Source: ENR-C20 sp942493145 (GTDB taxonomy: Bacteria; Bacillota; Clostridia; Acetivibrionales; DTU013). From it: DNA of 64,000 nucleotides. Location: contig OW818679.1 of assembly GCA_942493145.1 (NCBI GenBank), forward strand, positions 2,852,001-2,916,000, read 5' to 3'. The position numbers and the translations under genes are program-made. Positions within the stretch are counted from its first letter, which is position 1. Each line of letters starts with the position of its first letter. Positions 17,684-26,924 of this stretch are shown in pieces. The notes below the pieces were generated by a model, which was not told the origin of the DNA, did not search any database, and saw only the letters and a list, made by a program, of their open reading frames with translations.

Positions 17684-18958
17684 TTACTTTATATAATCAA
17701 ATTCTATGTCATCAATCCTGACAGTGTCGCCCTCTTTTATGCCCAGTTTTTCGAGTGCATCAACCACGCCTTTATCCCTGATAGCCCTCTGGAAATAGTT
17801 CAGAGACTCAAATACGTTGAAATTGGTTGAGTTGGCCAGCTTTTTGATCCAGGGACCCTCAGCAACATATACGTCTCCGTCCTTGTATACCTTGAACGGC
17901 TGCTCTTCTTTGGCAGTATATAATACTGCAGCCTCTTGCCCCTCTGTAATGATGGTTTCAGGAAGCTTCAAAAGCATCTCGTTAGTATGAAGCATCAGTT
18001 CGCGGATGCCTTTACCTGTAGCGGCTGAAATGGGGAACACCTTGACTCCCACTTCTTCCAGCTTCCTTGTAAGTTCAGCAAGGTTGTCCTGTCCGTCAGG
18101 CAGATCCAACTTGTTTGCGGCTACGATCTGAGGCCTTTCTGCCAATTTGGGATTGAATAGCTTCAGCTCACTGTTTATTGTAATAAAATCTTCAAACGGA
18201 TCCCTGCCGTCGACGGCAGCAACATCAATCATGTGAATGAGAAGCTTGGTCCTCTCAATGTGCCTGAGGAATTCGTATCCCAATCCAACGCCTTCATGGG
18301 CACCTTCGATGAGTCCCGGAATATCGGCCATGATAAAGCTTCCGATACCTTCAAGGTTAACCACACCAAGGTTCGGCTCAAGTGTTGTGAAGGGATAATC
18401 AGCAATCTTGGGCGTTGCTGAAGATACTACGGAAAGCAGCGTTGACTTTCCTGCATTCGGGAAACCTATAAGGCCTACATCCGCAAGCAGCTTCAATTCA
18501 AGACGGATCATGCGCTCATCCCCCGGGTTGCCGCTTTTTGCAAAGCTGGGCACCTGTCTGGTCGGAGTCGCAAAATGCTGATTGCCAGCCCCGCCTTTAC
18601 CACCCTTGGCTATTATAAATTCCTGTCCAGGTATTGTCATATCGGCAATTATATGTCCCGTTTCTACATCCTTGATCAGTGTTCCGGGCGGAACCTTTAT
18701 GATAAGATCCTTGCCGCTTTTACCGGAGCAGTTTCCCGCACCGCCGTTTTCACCCGTTTCAGCAACATATTTCTTCTTGTATTTGAAATCGACAAGCGTC
18801 CTCAGGCTTTCATCGGCAATAAATATAACGTTTCCGCCCCTGCCTCCGTCACCGCCGTCCGGTCCGCCTGATGTGATATATTTCTCCCTGTGGAAGGATA
18901 CAACACCGTTTCCGCCGTCTCCGGCCTTAATATAAATCTTTGCACTATCTATGAACAT
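17684..18958 (-). CDS. obg: Obg/CgtA GTPase
   Basis: 424 residues from the ATG at 18958 (AAAGGAG six bases upstream; the 17-codon upstream extension is dropped because the conserved start is MFIDSAKIYIKAGDGGNG). The N-terminal glycine-rich Obg fold runs to about 158 (SGGPDGGDGGRGGNV), then the G domain with GFPNAGKST (G1), DIPGLIEGA (G3) and NKLD (G4). The C-terminal OCT domain ends at the last residue. Essential GTPase in 50S maturation, stringent response and sporulation entry in Bacillus. Confidence 0.96.
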   Translation of the reverse strand: MFIDSAKIYIKAGDGGNGVVSFHREKYITSGGPDGGDGGRGGNVIFIADESLRTLVDFKYKKKYVAETGENGGAGNCSGKSGKDLIIKVPPGTLIKDVETGHIIADMTIPGQEFIIAKGGKGGAGNQHFATPTRQVPSFAKSGNPGDERMIRLELKLLADVGLIGFPNAGKSTLLSVVSSATPKIADYPFTTLEPNLGVVNLEGIGSFIMADIPGLIEGAHEGVGLGYEFLRHIERTKLLIHMIDVAAVDGRDPFEDFITINSELKLFNPKLAERPQIVAANKLDLPDGQDNLAELTRKLEEVGVKVFPISAATGKGIRELMLHTNEMLLKLPETIITEGQEAAVLYTAKEEQPFKVYKDGDVYVAEGPWIKKLANSTNFNVFESLNYFQRAIRDKGVVDALEKLGIKEGDTVRIDDIEFDYIK

Positions 18959-19031
18959 CAATGACTCCTTTAAGCGGCTCAATACCGCAATATCTCTCAT
19001 GCGGCGCATTACCGCAAAAGAGAAAGAAAAA

Positions 19032-19060
19032 AATAATCCCAGTCTTCACCGGGATTTATT
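19032..19060 (-). terminator. Terminator after rpmA
   Basis: On the minus strand AAATCCC-GGTGAAGACT-GGGATT followed by a T-rich run. It lies between rpmA and obg, separating the L21-Prp-L27 operon from obg. Confidence 0.7.
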
Positions 19061-19069
19061 TTTTGTATA

Positions 19070-19348
19070 TTATTCTGTAACTATACTTACCTGCTTTTTG
19101 TCTTTACCCAGCCTGTGGAATCTTACTTTTCCTTCAGCCAGTGCAAAAAGTGTATCGTCCTTACCGATTCCCACATTATTCCCGGGGTGAACCTTTGTTC
19201 CTCTTTGTCTTACCAGGATGTTGCCGGCCAGTACGAACTGTCCGTCGCCCCTCTTCACTCCAAGCCTTTGAGCCGAACTGTCACGACCGTTTCTGGAGCT
19301 GCCGACACCCTTTTTATGGGCGAACAATTGGAGATTTATTTTTATCAT
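19070..19348 (-). CDS. rpmA: Ribosomal protein L27 with cleavable N-terminus
   Basis: 92 residues from the ATG at 19348, AAGGAGG nine bases upstream. The N-terminus MIKINLQLFAHKKGVGSSRN carries the Firmicutes extension that Prp removes between Ala and His, exposing the mature end that reaches the peptidyl transferase centre. The rest (GVKRGDGQFVLAGNILVRQRG, HPGNNVGIGKDDTLFAL) is standard L27. Third gene of rplU-prp-rpmA, four bases after prp. Confidence 0.97.
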   Translation of the reverse strand: MIKINLQLFAHKKGVGSSRNGRDSSAQRLGVKRGDGQFVLAGNILVRQRGTKVHPGNNVGIGKDDTLFALAEGKVRFHRLGKDKKQVSIVTE

Positions 19349-19352
19349 GAAT

Positions 19353-19685
19353 CTATACCTCCTTTTCTGCAACTGATAAAAATTTCCTATAACTATTCTC
19401 AATCTGTCTGAAACCTATTGCAGCGGTTTCCAGGATTATTCTTGCTGTCTGGCTCTGTTCAGATGGAATACCCTCCGGAAGGTTAAGGACGAATAGTCCA
19501 CTTTCCTCCGAGTAACACCCTTTAATACCTGCAAGCCCCTCGAGGGCGCCTGCCGCCGTATAAGCAGTTACCGATGCTGCCGAGCACACTATGTCGCTTC
19601 CGTGTTCTGCATAGCCTGCATGCCCTTTTACATCAAACCCGCGTATATAGCCTGAGCCATCTCTCATTATCCGTACATTAATCAT
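19353..19685 (-). CDS. prp: Prp, ribosomal processing cysteine protease
   Basis: 110 residues. The segment GHAGYAEHGSDIVCSAAS contains the catalytic His and Cys (about His22 and Cys34) with the spacing of Prp (formerly DUF464/YsxB). It cleaves the N-terminal extension of L27, which is encoded next. Its position between rplU and rpmA is the usual Firmicutes order. Confidence 0.95.
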   Translation of the reverse strand: MINVRIMRDGSGYIRGFDVKGHAGYAEHGSDIVCSAASVTAYTAAGALEGLAGIKGCYSEESGLFVLNLPEGIPSEQSQTARIILETAAIGFRQIENSYRKFLSVAEKEV

Positions 19686-19740
19686 TTAAATCCACACCAG
19701 CCGAAATTCCAGCCAACCTTTGAGCATAATCCGCCAAATC

Positions 19741-20052
19741 CTACAGACTGATCTTTTCAATCTGCACTTTTGTATATGGTTGTCTGTGTCCGGTTTTGTT
19801 CCTGTAACCTTTTTTCGCTTTATATTTGAAAACTATGATTTTCTTTTCTTTGCCGTGACTGAGCACCTTGCCGCTGACACTTGCGCCGGCTACCAATGGT
19901 TTTCCGAAATTAACGGAACCTTCGGTGGATACTGCCATTACTTTGTCAAAAACAACACTTGCGCCTTCATCAGCATCAAGCTTCTCAATAAAGACTACAT
20001 CGCCTTCCTGAACCTTGTACTGCTTACCGCCTGTTTCTATAACTGCGTACAT
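19741..20052 (-). CDS. rplU: Ribosomal protein L21
   Basis: 103 residues, complete. MYAVIETGGKQYKVQEGD, FDKVMAVS and KYKAKKGYRNKTGHRQPYT are diagnostic. Binds 23S rRNA in the 50S subunit. AGGAGG lies seven bases before the ATG. First gene of the operon, behind a strong promoter and structured leader. Confidence 0.97.
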   Translation of the reverse strand: MYAVIETGGKQYKVQEGDVVFIEKLDADEGASVVFDKVMAVSTEGSVNFGKPLVAGASVSGKVLSHGKEKKIIVFKYKAKKGYRNKTGHRQPYTKVQIEKISL

Positions 20053-20140
20053 CGTTGCACCTCCTATTACCAGACTCGCCGGCTTACAGGCAGCCGCAAT
20101 TTGATTGCGTGCGTTTAGAAGCCCTATCCGTGCGGTTACC
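20053..20140 (-). promoter_or_regulatory. Leader RNA of rplU (L21-leader candidate)
   Basis: The roughly 85-base untranslated region between the promoter and rplU can fold: CGCAATC/AAATTGCG and GCCGGC segments are visible. Firmicutes rplU operons often have an autoregulatory L21 leader; assignment here rests on position and length, not on a covariance-model match. Confidence 0.5.
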
Positions 20141-20145
20141 GAGAT

Positions 20146-20174
20146 ATTTTAACATATGGCGTAACAAGTGTCAA
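20146..20174 (-). promoter_or_regulatory. Sigma-A promoter of rplU-prp-rpmA
   Basis: TTGACA (20174-20169), 17 bases, TAAAAT (20151-20146). It begins five bases after the end of the RNase E/G gene. Confidence 0.8.
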
Positions 20175-20178
20175 TGAA

Positions 20179-21534
20179 TTATATTTTCATGTGCGGTGGG
20201 ACTGCATCATGTGGTGGCTCTACGTCCTGGCGTGGACCCGGCGGTGGTGGCGGACATCCCCCTGAAAGCTGTGCATGATACTGGATGCGGCCCGTCCCTT
20301 CGCAATGGGGGCAATTAATGGTCATATCAGTAGCAAGTTCCTGCTTTATCTTCTTCCTGGTCATTTCTATCAGCCCCAGGCCTGTCATTCCCACAACGGT
20401 GGTCCTCGTTCTGTCCCTTTTCAATGCCTGTCTGAGCGCTTCGATTACCATCTGCTGATGTTCCGTCTCATGCATATCAATAAAATCGATAATTATGATT
20501 CCACCGATATCCCTCAGTCTGACCTGTTTGGCTATTTCCGCCGCTGCCTCCATATTTGTCTTGAGAACGGTATCCTCGAGATTATTGCTGCCTATGTATT
20601 TACCTGTATTGACATCCACAACGGTCAGGGCTTCTGTTTTGTCAAAAACCAAATATCCGCCGCTCTTCAGCCAGATCTTCCTTGCAAGTGCTCTGGCTAT
20701 CTTTGATTCTATCTGGTAATACTCAAATATGTCATATCCTTTGTCAAATAACTCTACCCTGTTTTTCAATTCCGGTGATATCAGGTCGACAAACTCCAAT
20801 ACTTTTTCATACTGCTGTTTGTCGTTTATTACGAAGCGGTCAATGTCAAAAGTGAATATATCCCGCACCGTCCTGAGTATAAGGGTCATATCCTTGTGAA
20901 TGCAACGCGGTACCTGACCTTTTTTCTCCTTGTTGGTTATACTCTCCCAAAGCTTCTGCAGGAAATCAATGTCTTCCTTGAAATCTTCCTCACTTCTGCC
21001 TTCGGAGGCTGTCCTGACAATGAGACCCATGCCTTTGGGTTTCAAGCTCTCGGCAATTTTCCTGAGCTTGTTCCTTTCATTATCATTTTCTATCCTTCTG
21101 GACACCCCTGTGTAATCTGCGCCCGGCAAAAGTACAATATGCCGTCCGGGCAAAGTCACATGTGTAGTCACGCGGCAGCCTTTCGACCCCATTGGTTCCT
21201 TGGCGACCTGTACAGTGATCTCCTGTCCCGGTTTGAGCAGTTCTTCTATGCTCCAGCCTCTGAGATCCTGTGTACAGTCTTCTTCATCATCGACAAAGCT
21301 TTTCTGGGGGATAACGTCACTAACATATAGAAAAGCGTTCTTTTCATGTCCTATATCTACAAACGCAGCCTGCATTCCGGGCAGTACACTGCTAACCTTT
21401 CCTCTGTATATATTTCCAACGATCCTGTTGCTTAATCCGTTTTTTTCGATATATACCTCGGCAAGTTCGCCATCTTCAAGCAATGCAACCCTTAAGTCCC
21501 TGAATGATGAATCTGCTATAATTTCTCTCTTCAA
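20179..21534 (-). CDS. rng: Ribonuclease E/G family protein
   Basis: 451 residues. TTG start with GAGGAG eight bases upstream. An S1-like domain opens the protein (GNIYRGKVSSVLPGMQAAFVD), followed by the catalytic core: VVDVNTGKYIG and IIIIDFIDM carry the metal-binding Asp residues, and CPHCEGTGRI provides the zinc-link cysteines. The length fits RNase G rather than full RNase E. The tail is Pro-rich (GGCPPPPPGPRQDVEPP). Endonuclease for rRNA processing and mRNA decay. Follows the DUF2344 gene by 17 bases. Confidence 0.92.
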   Translation of the reverse strand: MKREIIADSSFRDLRVALLEDGELAEVYIEKNGLSNRIVGNIYRGKVSSVLPGMQAAFVDIGHEKNAFLYVSDVIPQKSFVDDEEDCTQDLRGWSIEELLKPGQEITVQVAKEPMGSKGCRVTTHVTLPGRHIVLLPGADYTGVSRRIENDNERNKLRKIAESLKPKGMGLIVRTASEGRSEEDFKEDIDFLQKLWESITNKEKKGQVPRCIHKDMTLILRTVRDIFTFDIDRFVINDKQQYEKVLEFVDLISPELKNRVELFDKGYDIFEYYQIESKIARALARKIWLKSGGYLVFDKTEALTVVDVNTGKYIGSNNLEDTVLKTNMEAAAEIAKQVRLRDIGGIIIIDFIDMHETEHQQMVIEALRQALKRDRTRTTVVGMTGLGLIEMTRKKIKQELATDMTINCPHCEGTGRIQYHAQLSGGCPPPPPGPRQDVEPPHDAVPPHMKI

Positions 21535-21551
21535 TTTCCTAACTCCTCATT

Positions 21552-22295
21552 TCAAGTTATATTGGCATCCAGCATGGGATCAGACAGTTCCCCTGCTTTT
21601 TCATTATATAGCTTTTTTCTATGAATCCTTACAGCTGCGACTGGAATTCCTGCATATTCTGTAATTGCTGAAACCAGCAACTCCGGTTTCAGATTTGATA
21701 CACTGCCGGCATTCAACGTAGCCTTCAGAAGAAGGGCTGACCCGAATTCGGAGTATGCCACAGGAACTTGCGTGAGCGTCTGTATACGTATACTCCTTAT
21801 CATGGGTTTTATATCCATATCTCTGATTCCGGCTTTGCCCTCTTTTTTTACAGTGATTTCGCTCCTCGCCATAAAACCTTCTAGCAACCCCGCTGCCTTA
21901 TCCTGCGAAAATTCTTCCCTGATGAATAGCTCGACCTCGTAATCGGCACCGGCAACAGACGCCATTATATTGCTCCTGGCTGTCTTCTTTACAGCTCCTG
22001 TTATCCTTATTCCCATAGGTAGAACTTCGTTCATCCGGGCAGCAAAGTCCTCCGGTTTTAAGGTTTCAGGATCTGTTCCCTCGGCCAGTTCAAAATCGGC
22101 ATATTCGCCTTCACTGGAGACACCTACCGAAAGTGGCAGTCCGAACACCATCTGCGGGTGCGGATTGAAGCCTTTGGAATACGCAACAGGCAATCCGCCC
22201 CTCCTCAAAGCCCTCTCAAATGTTTTCATCATGTCAAGATGGGAAATGAACCTTACATTTTCTCCCCTGCTGAATTTTATACGAATATTATACAA
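21552..22295 (-). CDS. DUF2344 (TIGR03936) radical-SAM-linked protein
   Basis: 247 residues from a TTG at 22295 with GAGGGGGG eight bases upstream. NIRIKFSRGENVRFISHLDM, RALRRGGLPVAYSKGFNPHP and LPLSVGVSSEGEYADFEL are typical of the DUF2344 family, almost always beside or fused to a radical SAM protein, as here (eight-base overlap). The biochemical role is unknown; association with RNase E/G suggests RNA metabolism. Confidence 0.88.
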   Translation of the reverse strand: MYNIRIKFSRGENVRFISHLDMMKTFERALRRGGLPVAYSKGFNPHPQMVFGLPLSVGVSSEGEYADFELAEGTDPETLKPEDFAARMNEVLPMGIRITGAVKKTARSNIMASVAGADYEVELFIREEFSQDKAAGLLEGFMARSEITVKKEGKAGIRDMDIKPMIRSIRIQTLTQVPVAYSEFGSALLLKATLNAGSVSNLKPELLVSAITEYAGIPVAAVRIHRKKLYNEKAGELSDPMLDANIT

Positions 22296-24132
22296 TGCAG
22301 ATACCCCCCTCAAAAGCCGAGGCTCCGCAGCTGGAACATCCCTGTCTGCAGTTCGGGGTCAGTTCCCCCGCATAGGCCTTCTTATTCTCACTGATCAGAA
22401 AATCCTTGGAAACCCCGGTATCTATGTGATCCCATGGAAGCACTTCGCCATAATCCCTTTTCCGGTTTGCGTAGAAATGAGGGTCCAGGCTACATTCAGC
22501 AAATGCTTCCATCCAGAGGTCATATTTGAAATGCTCACCCCAGCTGTCAAAGCTGCAGCCTTTTTCCCATGCCTTAAGCAACACGCGGCCTACCCGCCTG
22601 TCGCCCCTTGCAAAAACTGCTTCTAGAAGGCTCAATTGGTTGTCATGCCAGTTATAGCTTATATTCCTGCTTTTTATCCTGTCTTTCAGGAACTTTTGTT
22701 TTTCCCTGAGTAAACCCATATCATCCTGGGCTTCCCATTGGAATGGTGTGAAAGGCTTTGGTACAAAGGAGGATGTGCTTACCGTGACTTCTACAAAGCC
22801 CTTTCCCCTGTCCCCTTTGGGAATGTTCATAAAAGCGTCTGTGACCTTTCTGGCGAGCTCAGCGATGCCTGCTATATCATCATAGTCCTCAGTGGGCAAC
22901 CCCAGCATGAAATACAGCTTTACTCCCCTCCATCCGCCTTTGAACGCCATGGTTACAGAATTGATAAGGTCCTCTTCGGTAACGCCTTTGTTTATGACAT
23001 CCCTGAGTCTCTGTGATCCGGCTTCAGGTGCAAATGTCAGACCGCTCTTCCTTACCTTTTGTGCTTTCTCCATCAGATCCAGAGAAAAAGAATCGATCCT
23101 TAGTGAAGGAAGCGACAGATTTACCTTTTGGGGCTCCATTTCTGCAATCAGTCCGTCGGTAAGTTGATGAAGCCCGGTATAATCGCTTGTGCTCAATGAG
23201 GTAAGGGATATTTCTTCATATCCCGTGCTCTTCTCCAGTTTTTTCGCCAGATCCAGCAGTCGTTCCGGTGACCGCTCCCTGACAGGCCTGTAAATGATGC
23301 CTGCCTGACAGAATCTGCAGCCTCTTGTGCATCCCCTGAATAGCTCCAGCATGATCCTGTCATGGATTATACCCAGAAAAGGAACTACAATCTTATCAGG
23401 GAAATATACTGTGTCCAGATCCTTTATGATCCTCTTGCGTATAGTTGAAGGAACCTCTCCGTTAGCAGGATTTATGCCTTCTATCGTCCCATCCTGGTTG
23501 TAAGAGACATTGTAAAGACAAGGCACGTATATACCTTCAATAGAGGCAATTCTACGGAGGAAATCCAGCCTTGTCCCTCCTTTGCCCTTCCAGAGCCGGT
23601 ATGCATCCATGACTTCGCAGATTATTTCTTCACCCTCACCCAGCATGAAAAAGTCAATGTATTCGGCAAGAGGCTCCGGGTTGAATGCGCAAGGGCCGCC
23701 CGCACACACAAACGGCTGCCCCTCAGCCCTTTCGCTGCTTAGTTTTGGTACGCCTGCCAAATCAAGCATATTGATGATATTCGTGTAGCTCATTTCATAT
23801 TGAAGTGTGAATCCGATGAAGTCAAATACATTGACCGGATCATGTGATTCAAGGGCAAAAAGCGGTATGCCGTTCGCCCTCATTACCGACTCCATATCCG
23901 TCCAGGGCGCAAAAACCCTTTCGCACCAGGTATCCTCCCTTTCATTGAGCAAATGATAAAGTATCTTCATGCCCAGATGGGACATTCCTATTTCATATGT
24001 GTCGGGAAAACAAAAGGCAAACCGTATGTCAATTTTTTGTAAATCCTTGTGAACACTGTTTAGTTCTCCACCTGTATATCTTGCAGGTTTTTCAACACCC
24101 TGCAGCAAATCGTCCCTTATAGAAACTGCCAT
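22288..24132 (-). CDS. TIGR03960-type B12-binding-domain radical SAM protein
   Basis: 614 residues. The N-terminal part (FAFCFPDTYEIGMSHLG) is the cobalamin-binding-like domain; the radical SAM cluster motif is CTRGCRFCQAG near residue 263, with SLTSLSTSDYTGL and FAPEAGSQRLRDVINKG downstream. The tail ends CRQGCSSCGA. Probably modifies a macromolecule, possibly tRNA, with its DUF2344 partner; no experimental role is known to me. GAGGAGG precedes the ATG. First gene of the operon with DUF2344 and rng. Confidence 0.9.
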   Translation of the reverse strand: MAVSIRDDLLQGVEKPARYTGGELNSVHKDLQKIDIRFAFCFPDTYEIGMSHLGMKILYHLLNEREDTWCERVFAPWTDMESVMRANGIPLFALESHDPVNVFDFIGFTLQYEMSYTNIINMLDLAGVPKLSSERAEGQPFVCAGGPCAFNPEPLAEYIDFFMLGEGEEIICEVMDAYRLWKGKGGTRLDFLRRIASIEGIYVPCLYNVSYNQDGTIEGINPANGEVPSTIRKRIIKDLDTVYFPDKIVVPFLGIIHDRIMLELFRGCTRGCRFCQAGIIYRPVRERSPERLLDLAKKLEKSTGYEEISLTSLSTSDYTGLHQLTDGLIAEMEPQKVNLSLPSLRIDSFSLDLMEKAQKVRKSGLTFAPEAGSQRLRDVINKGVTEEDLINSVTMAFKGGWRGVKLYFMLGLPTEDYDDIAGIAELARKVTDAFMNIPKGDRGKGFVEVTVSTSSFVPKPFTPFQWEAQDDMGLLREKQKFLKDRIKSRNISYNWHDNQLSLLEAVFARGDRRVGRVLLKAWEKGCSFDSWGEHFKYDLWMEAFAECSLDPHFYANRKRDYGEVLPWDHIDTGVSKDFLISENKKAYAGELTPNCRQGCSSCGASAFEGGICIV

Positions 24133-24277
24133 ATATCCTCCTCGCCATGTAAAAAAAGCAACGCTTAATAAGCAATGCCGCTACTTATCTCATAATATCC
24201 AACCCTGTGGTTTTTAGCAACATGATATTGTCCTCTTTATGGAATTTATAAAGGATTATTTGGATTTCAAGCATGAT

Positions 24278-25378
24278 TCAGAGCATACTTTGTATCCTGA
24301 TCGTCTTCTCCTGGGATAAATCTAAATATGATTCTCCTACCCTCAGTACTGGTCTACCTATATTTTGAGGGTTTATGAAAATCACCTCACCTATTTCACC
24401 ATTACTTAAAAAGAACTTTTCATTCAAAAAATATGCCGGGGCATTTTCGAGAAACTTTAAAACCACCGTGGAATCAAGTCTGTTGAAGCTTTCTTTTTCT
24501 ATGATTTCAAATGCCTCAAAGGGTGAAATACTCTTTAGTTTGAAATGTGCGGTGGTCAGCTGGTCAAAAAAGTTGACCGTTGAAACTATTTTTGCATGAA
24601 GTGATATTTCATCACCCTTGAGCCTGTTAGGATATCCACTGCCATCCTCCTGCTCGTGGTGCATCAGAATGGTAGCCGGAATACTGCCTTCTTTGCCCAT
24701 GGATTCAGTGACGATTTCCCAGCTGTATCTGACATGCTTCTTTAAATCCTCATTTATACTCTTTGAAAGAGGGTTTTCCTTTTCGACCGAGCTCCTGATT
24801 TCTTCGCTCAGCTTCATTTTACCGATGTCATGCAGCAACCCCGCCCTTACTATCTCATTCACTTCCCTTTTATCAAGCTTCATCCACTTTGCCATGAGCA
24901 TGGCCAGCATTGCTACATTTATACTGTGGGAAAGCAGATAATCATCCGCATCCTTTATCTTCCCCAGGGTTTTTATATATGTGCCTTCCAGGTCATTCAT
25001 CGATATTATGGAAGAAGTGAGCTGATCAACCTTTTCCGTGTCCAGAGGCTTTCCGTCAAAGACATCCTGAAAAACATCCTTAAGTACAGATACATTTTTT
25101 GTATAAAAAGCCCTGAATTCTTCAGTGGCCTCCATGTCGGCCGATTCTTCCCGTCCGATGTAGACCTTCAGCTTATCGATTCCAAGGCCGCGGAGCCTTC
25201 TGATCGTAAGTGCATCAAGCAATGTGTCGTCCAGGATTATTATCGCCCCCATATTGTTATAGATGGTTTCGGCTATGTGCATGCCAGGCAGGCATTGGTC
25301 CAGAGGAAGTACATGTTTCTGTCCGATGTTTTCTTTTGCAATGATACGCATGGAACCACTTTCCGGAATGTTAGGCAC
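24278..25378 (-). CDS. HD-GYP domain c-di-GMP phosphodiesterase
   Basis: About 366 residues. The start is taken at a GTG (25378) six bases after AAGGGGGG; an ATG two codons upstream touches that site. The N-terminal 110 residues are unrecognised. The HD-GYP domain spans about 140-320: LLHDIGKMKL, a distal His in KHVRYSWEIV, and HHEQEDGSGYP. Predicted to hydrolyse cyclic di-GMP. The C-terminal 50 residues (GEIGEVIFINPQNIGRPVLRV) form the small beta domain common in clostridial HD-GYP proteins. No receiver domain. Confidence 0.88.
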   Translation of the reverse strand: MPNIPESGSMRIIAKENIGQKHVLPLDQCLPGMHIAETIYNNMGAIIILDDTLLDALTIRRLRGLGIDKLKVYIGREESADMEATEEFRAFYTKNVSVLKDVFQDVFDGKPLDTEKVDQLTSSIISMNDLEGTYIKTLGKIKDADDYLLSHSINVAMLAMLMAKWMKLDKREVNEIVRAGLLHDIGKMKLSEEIRSSVEKENPLSKSINEDLKKHVRYSWEIVTESMGKEGSIPATILMHHEQEDGSGYPNRLKGDEISLHAKIVSTVNFFDQLTTAHFKLKSISPFEAFEIIEKESFNRLDSTVVLKFLENAPAYFLNEKFFLSNGEIGEVIFINPQNIGRPVLRVGESYLDLSQEKTIRIQSML

Positions 25379-25459
25379 AAACATCCCCCCTTATCACGAT
25401 AAACTGATTATAGATAAAAGATACCAATAAATAAATGTCTTCAAACGGGAATATAGCAT

Positions 25460-25639
25460 TCAACCAAATCTGAAGAATGAGGTGTAAATCGTTATCGCAA
25501 CAGTAATTACAGCAAGCAGGAAAACTGCAACTCCTCCCAGCCGGTTCTTTCTTTTCCATGACCAGACACCATAGCTTACAGTATAGAATAAAACCCAAAG
25601 CAGCAGCAAAACAATGGCCATATTCAATATTACACCCAT
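25460..25639 (-). CDS. Small membrane protein, fourth gene of the ger operon
   Basis: 59 residues from the ATG at 25639. Two hydrophobic segments, NMAIVLLLLWVLFYTVSYGV and VAVFLLAVITVAITIYTSFF, are separated by basic WSWKRKNRLGG. It begins one base after the gerC stop, so it is almost certainly co-transcribed. Some germinant receptor operons have a small two-helix D subunit, and this could be one; sequence identity cannot be established here. Confidence 0.65.
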   Translation of the reverse strand: MGVILNMAIVLLLLWVLFYTVSYGVWSWKRKNRLGGVAVFLLAVITVAITIYTSFFRFG

Positions 25640-25640
25640 C

Positions 25641-26924
25641 TCACATCGTCTCTCCTTCCGAGCCCATTGCAGGCGCACTTCTGATCATTAGTCCCGGCCT
25701 CCTTATTTTAAGTTCCACCTCTATGTCAAATGTCGAGTCTTTATATATTTTTAGCCAGTGTACATCTTTCCAGTCAGCCCAGAGAAGGTATTTCTTCTTT
25801 ATTGCCCTTCCGAAACCGCAAACATCGGTATTCATAACCTTTGTTTTCTCCAGCATCTTAAGCATGTCCGCCTTGATGAATACTTCTGCCGCATTCTCAA
25901 GATATGGCAGGTTTTCGGAGCTTTCGTAATTTTCTCCACTTTGTATGGAAAGGATATCTGCCTCCAGCTTAACTTTTGCCTTGATCCTTGGGGCGCCGTT
26001 ATCAAGAACCACTGAATGCTCAGGTTTCCTGCTTTGTTTTACATTCAGCAGAATATACTTACCTTCGTGTTTGGGATCGGGAATTGACATGTATGAACTT
26101 CTATAGGTGCCGTACAGCATTTGCTGACAGGTGGTTTCCCCTCCGTCAAGTATTCCTGTCATCTTGTCCCCGTCGAATACTGCCAGGCCCATTATTTCTG
26201 ATTTTATTTCATAAAACTTCGGGATACTGCCGGCATAAAAATCACCTTCCACAGGGTTTTCCCTACCTTTTTCGGTGTAAGAGGAATTCACATTGCTGAA
26301 TTGATCCGGATCCTCATACCTGCTTACCCCCACCAGCGTAGCAAAAGCCTGTCGGCAGGTGCATTCTTCAAACATGTAGAAATTGATAAGTGTTGTTTCG
26401 CCAGCGAAGCCAGTATATTTGTAAGTATCCAGGTTCATTTCATAGTACTTGGCCGGGTTCAGTTCAAGTGTAGGTTTAACATTTTCAAGATATTCCTTTG
26501 CAGTGCAATTCCTTGCTACCGTGACATGCATACTCCCCCTGAACTCTTTTCCTCTTTGCATTGCATGGATATATTTGTGGATGCCCTCCCTTGCAAGTTC
26601 TTCCGAAAAAACTACTATCTGTGCGTGAGAGAAGTTTACTTGTTTGCTGATATATGTGTTTATCATATTCAAACCTGCATAAAGCGTGGGAGTTTCTATT
26701 ACAGTAAGGGACGACACTTCCGAGTCACCGCCTCCACTGCCTTCTCCCGAAGTTTTCCCAGGCAGTGCAAATTGAAGCGTCATTCTCAACTCATTTGTCT
26801 TGCCTTTCTCAAGGCCTATCCCAATAACATATGCCATATCGTCAACTTCACGAAGATCGTAACAGGATGACAGACACATACTTAAAAACACAAACACAAG
26901 TATTATTGACAACTTTTTTCTCAT
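25641..26924 (-). CDS. gerC: GerC-type germinant receptor lipoprotein
   Basis: 427 residues. Signal peptide MRKKLSIILVFVFLSMCLSS with a lipobox at LSSC. The mature protein matches Ger(x)C: YDLREVDDMAYVIGIGLEKG, NFSHAQIVVFSEELAREGI and GLAVFDGDKMTGIL. Anchored on the outer face of the spore inner membrane as the C subunit. Starts by a four-base ATGA overlap with gerB. Confidence 0.92.
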   Translation of the reverse strand: MRKKLSIILVFVFLSMCLSSCYDLREVDDMAYVIGIGLEKGKTNELRMTLQFALPGKTSGEGSGGGDSEVSSLTVIETPTLYAGLNMINTYISKQVNFSHAQIVVFSEELAREGIHKYIHAMQRGKEFRGSMHVTVARNCTAKEYLENVKPTLELNPAKYYEMNLDTYKYTGFAGETTLINFYMFEECTCRQAFATLVGVSRYEDPDQFSNVNSSYTEKGRENPVEGDFYAGSIPKFYEIKSEIMGLAVFDGDKMTGILDGGETTCQQMLYGTYRSSYMSIPDPKHEGKYILLNVKQSRKPEHSVVLDNGAPRIKAKVKLEADILSIQSGENYESSENLPYLENAAEVFIKADMLKMLEKTKVMNTDVCGFGRAIKKKYLLWADWKDVHWLKIYKDSTFDIEVELKIRRPGLMIRSAPAMGSEGETM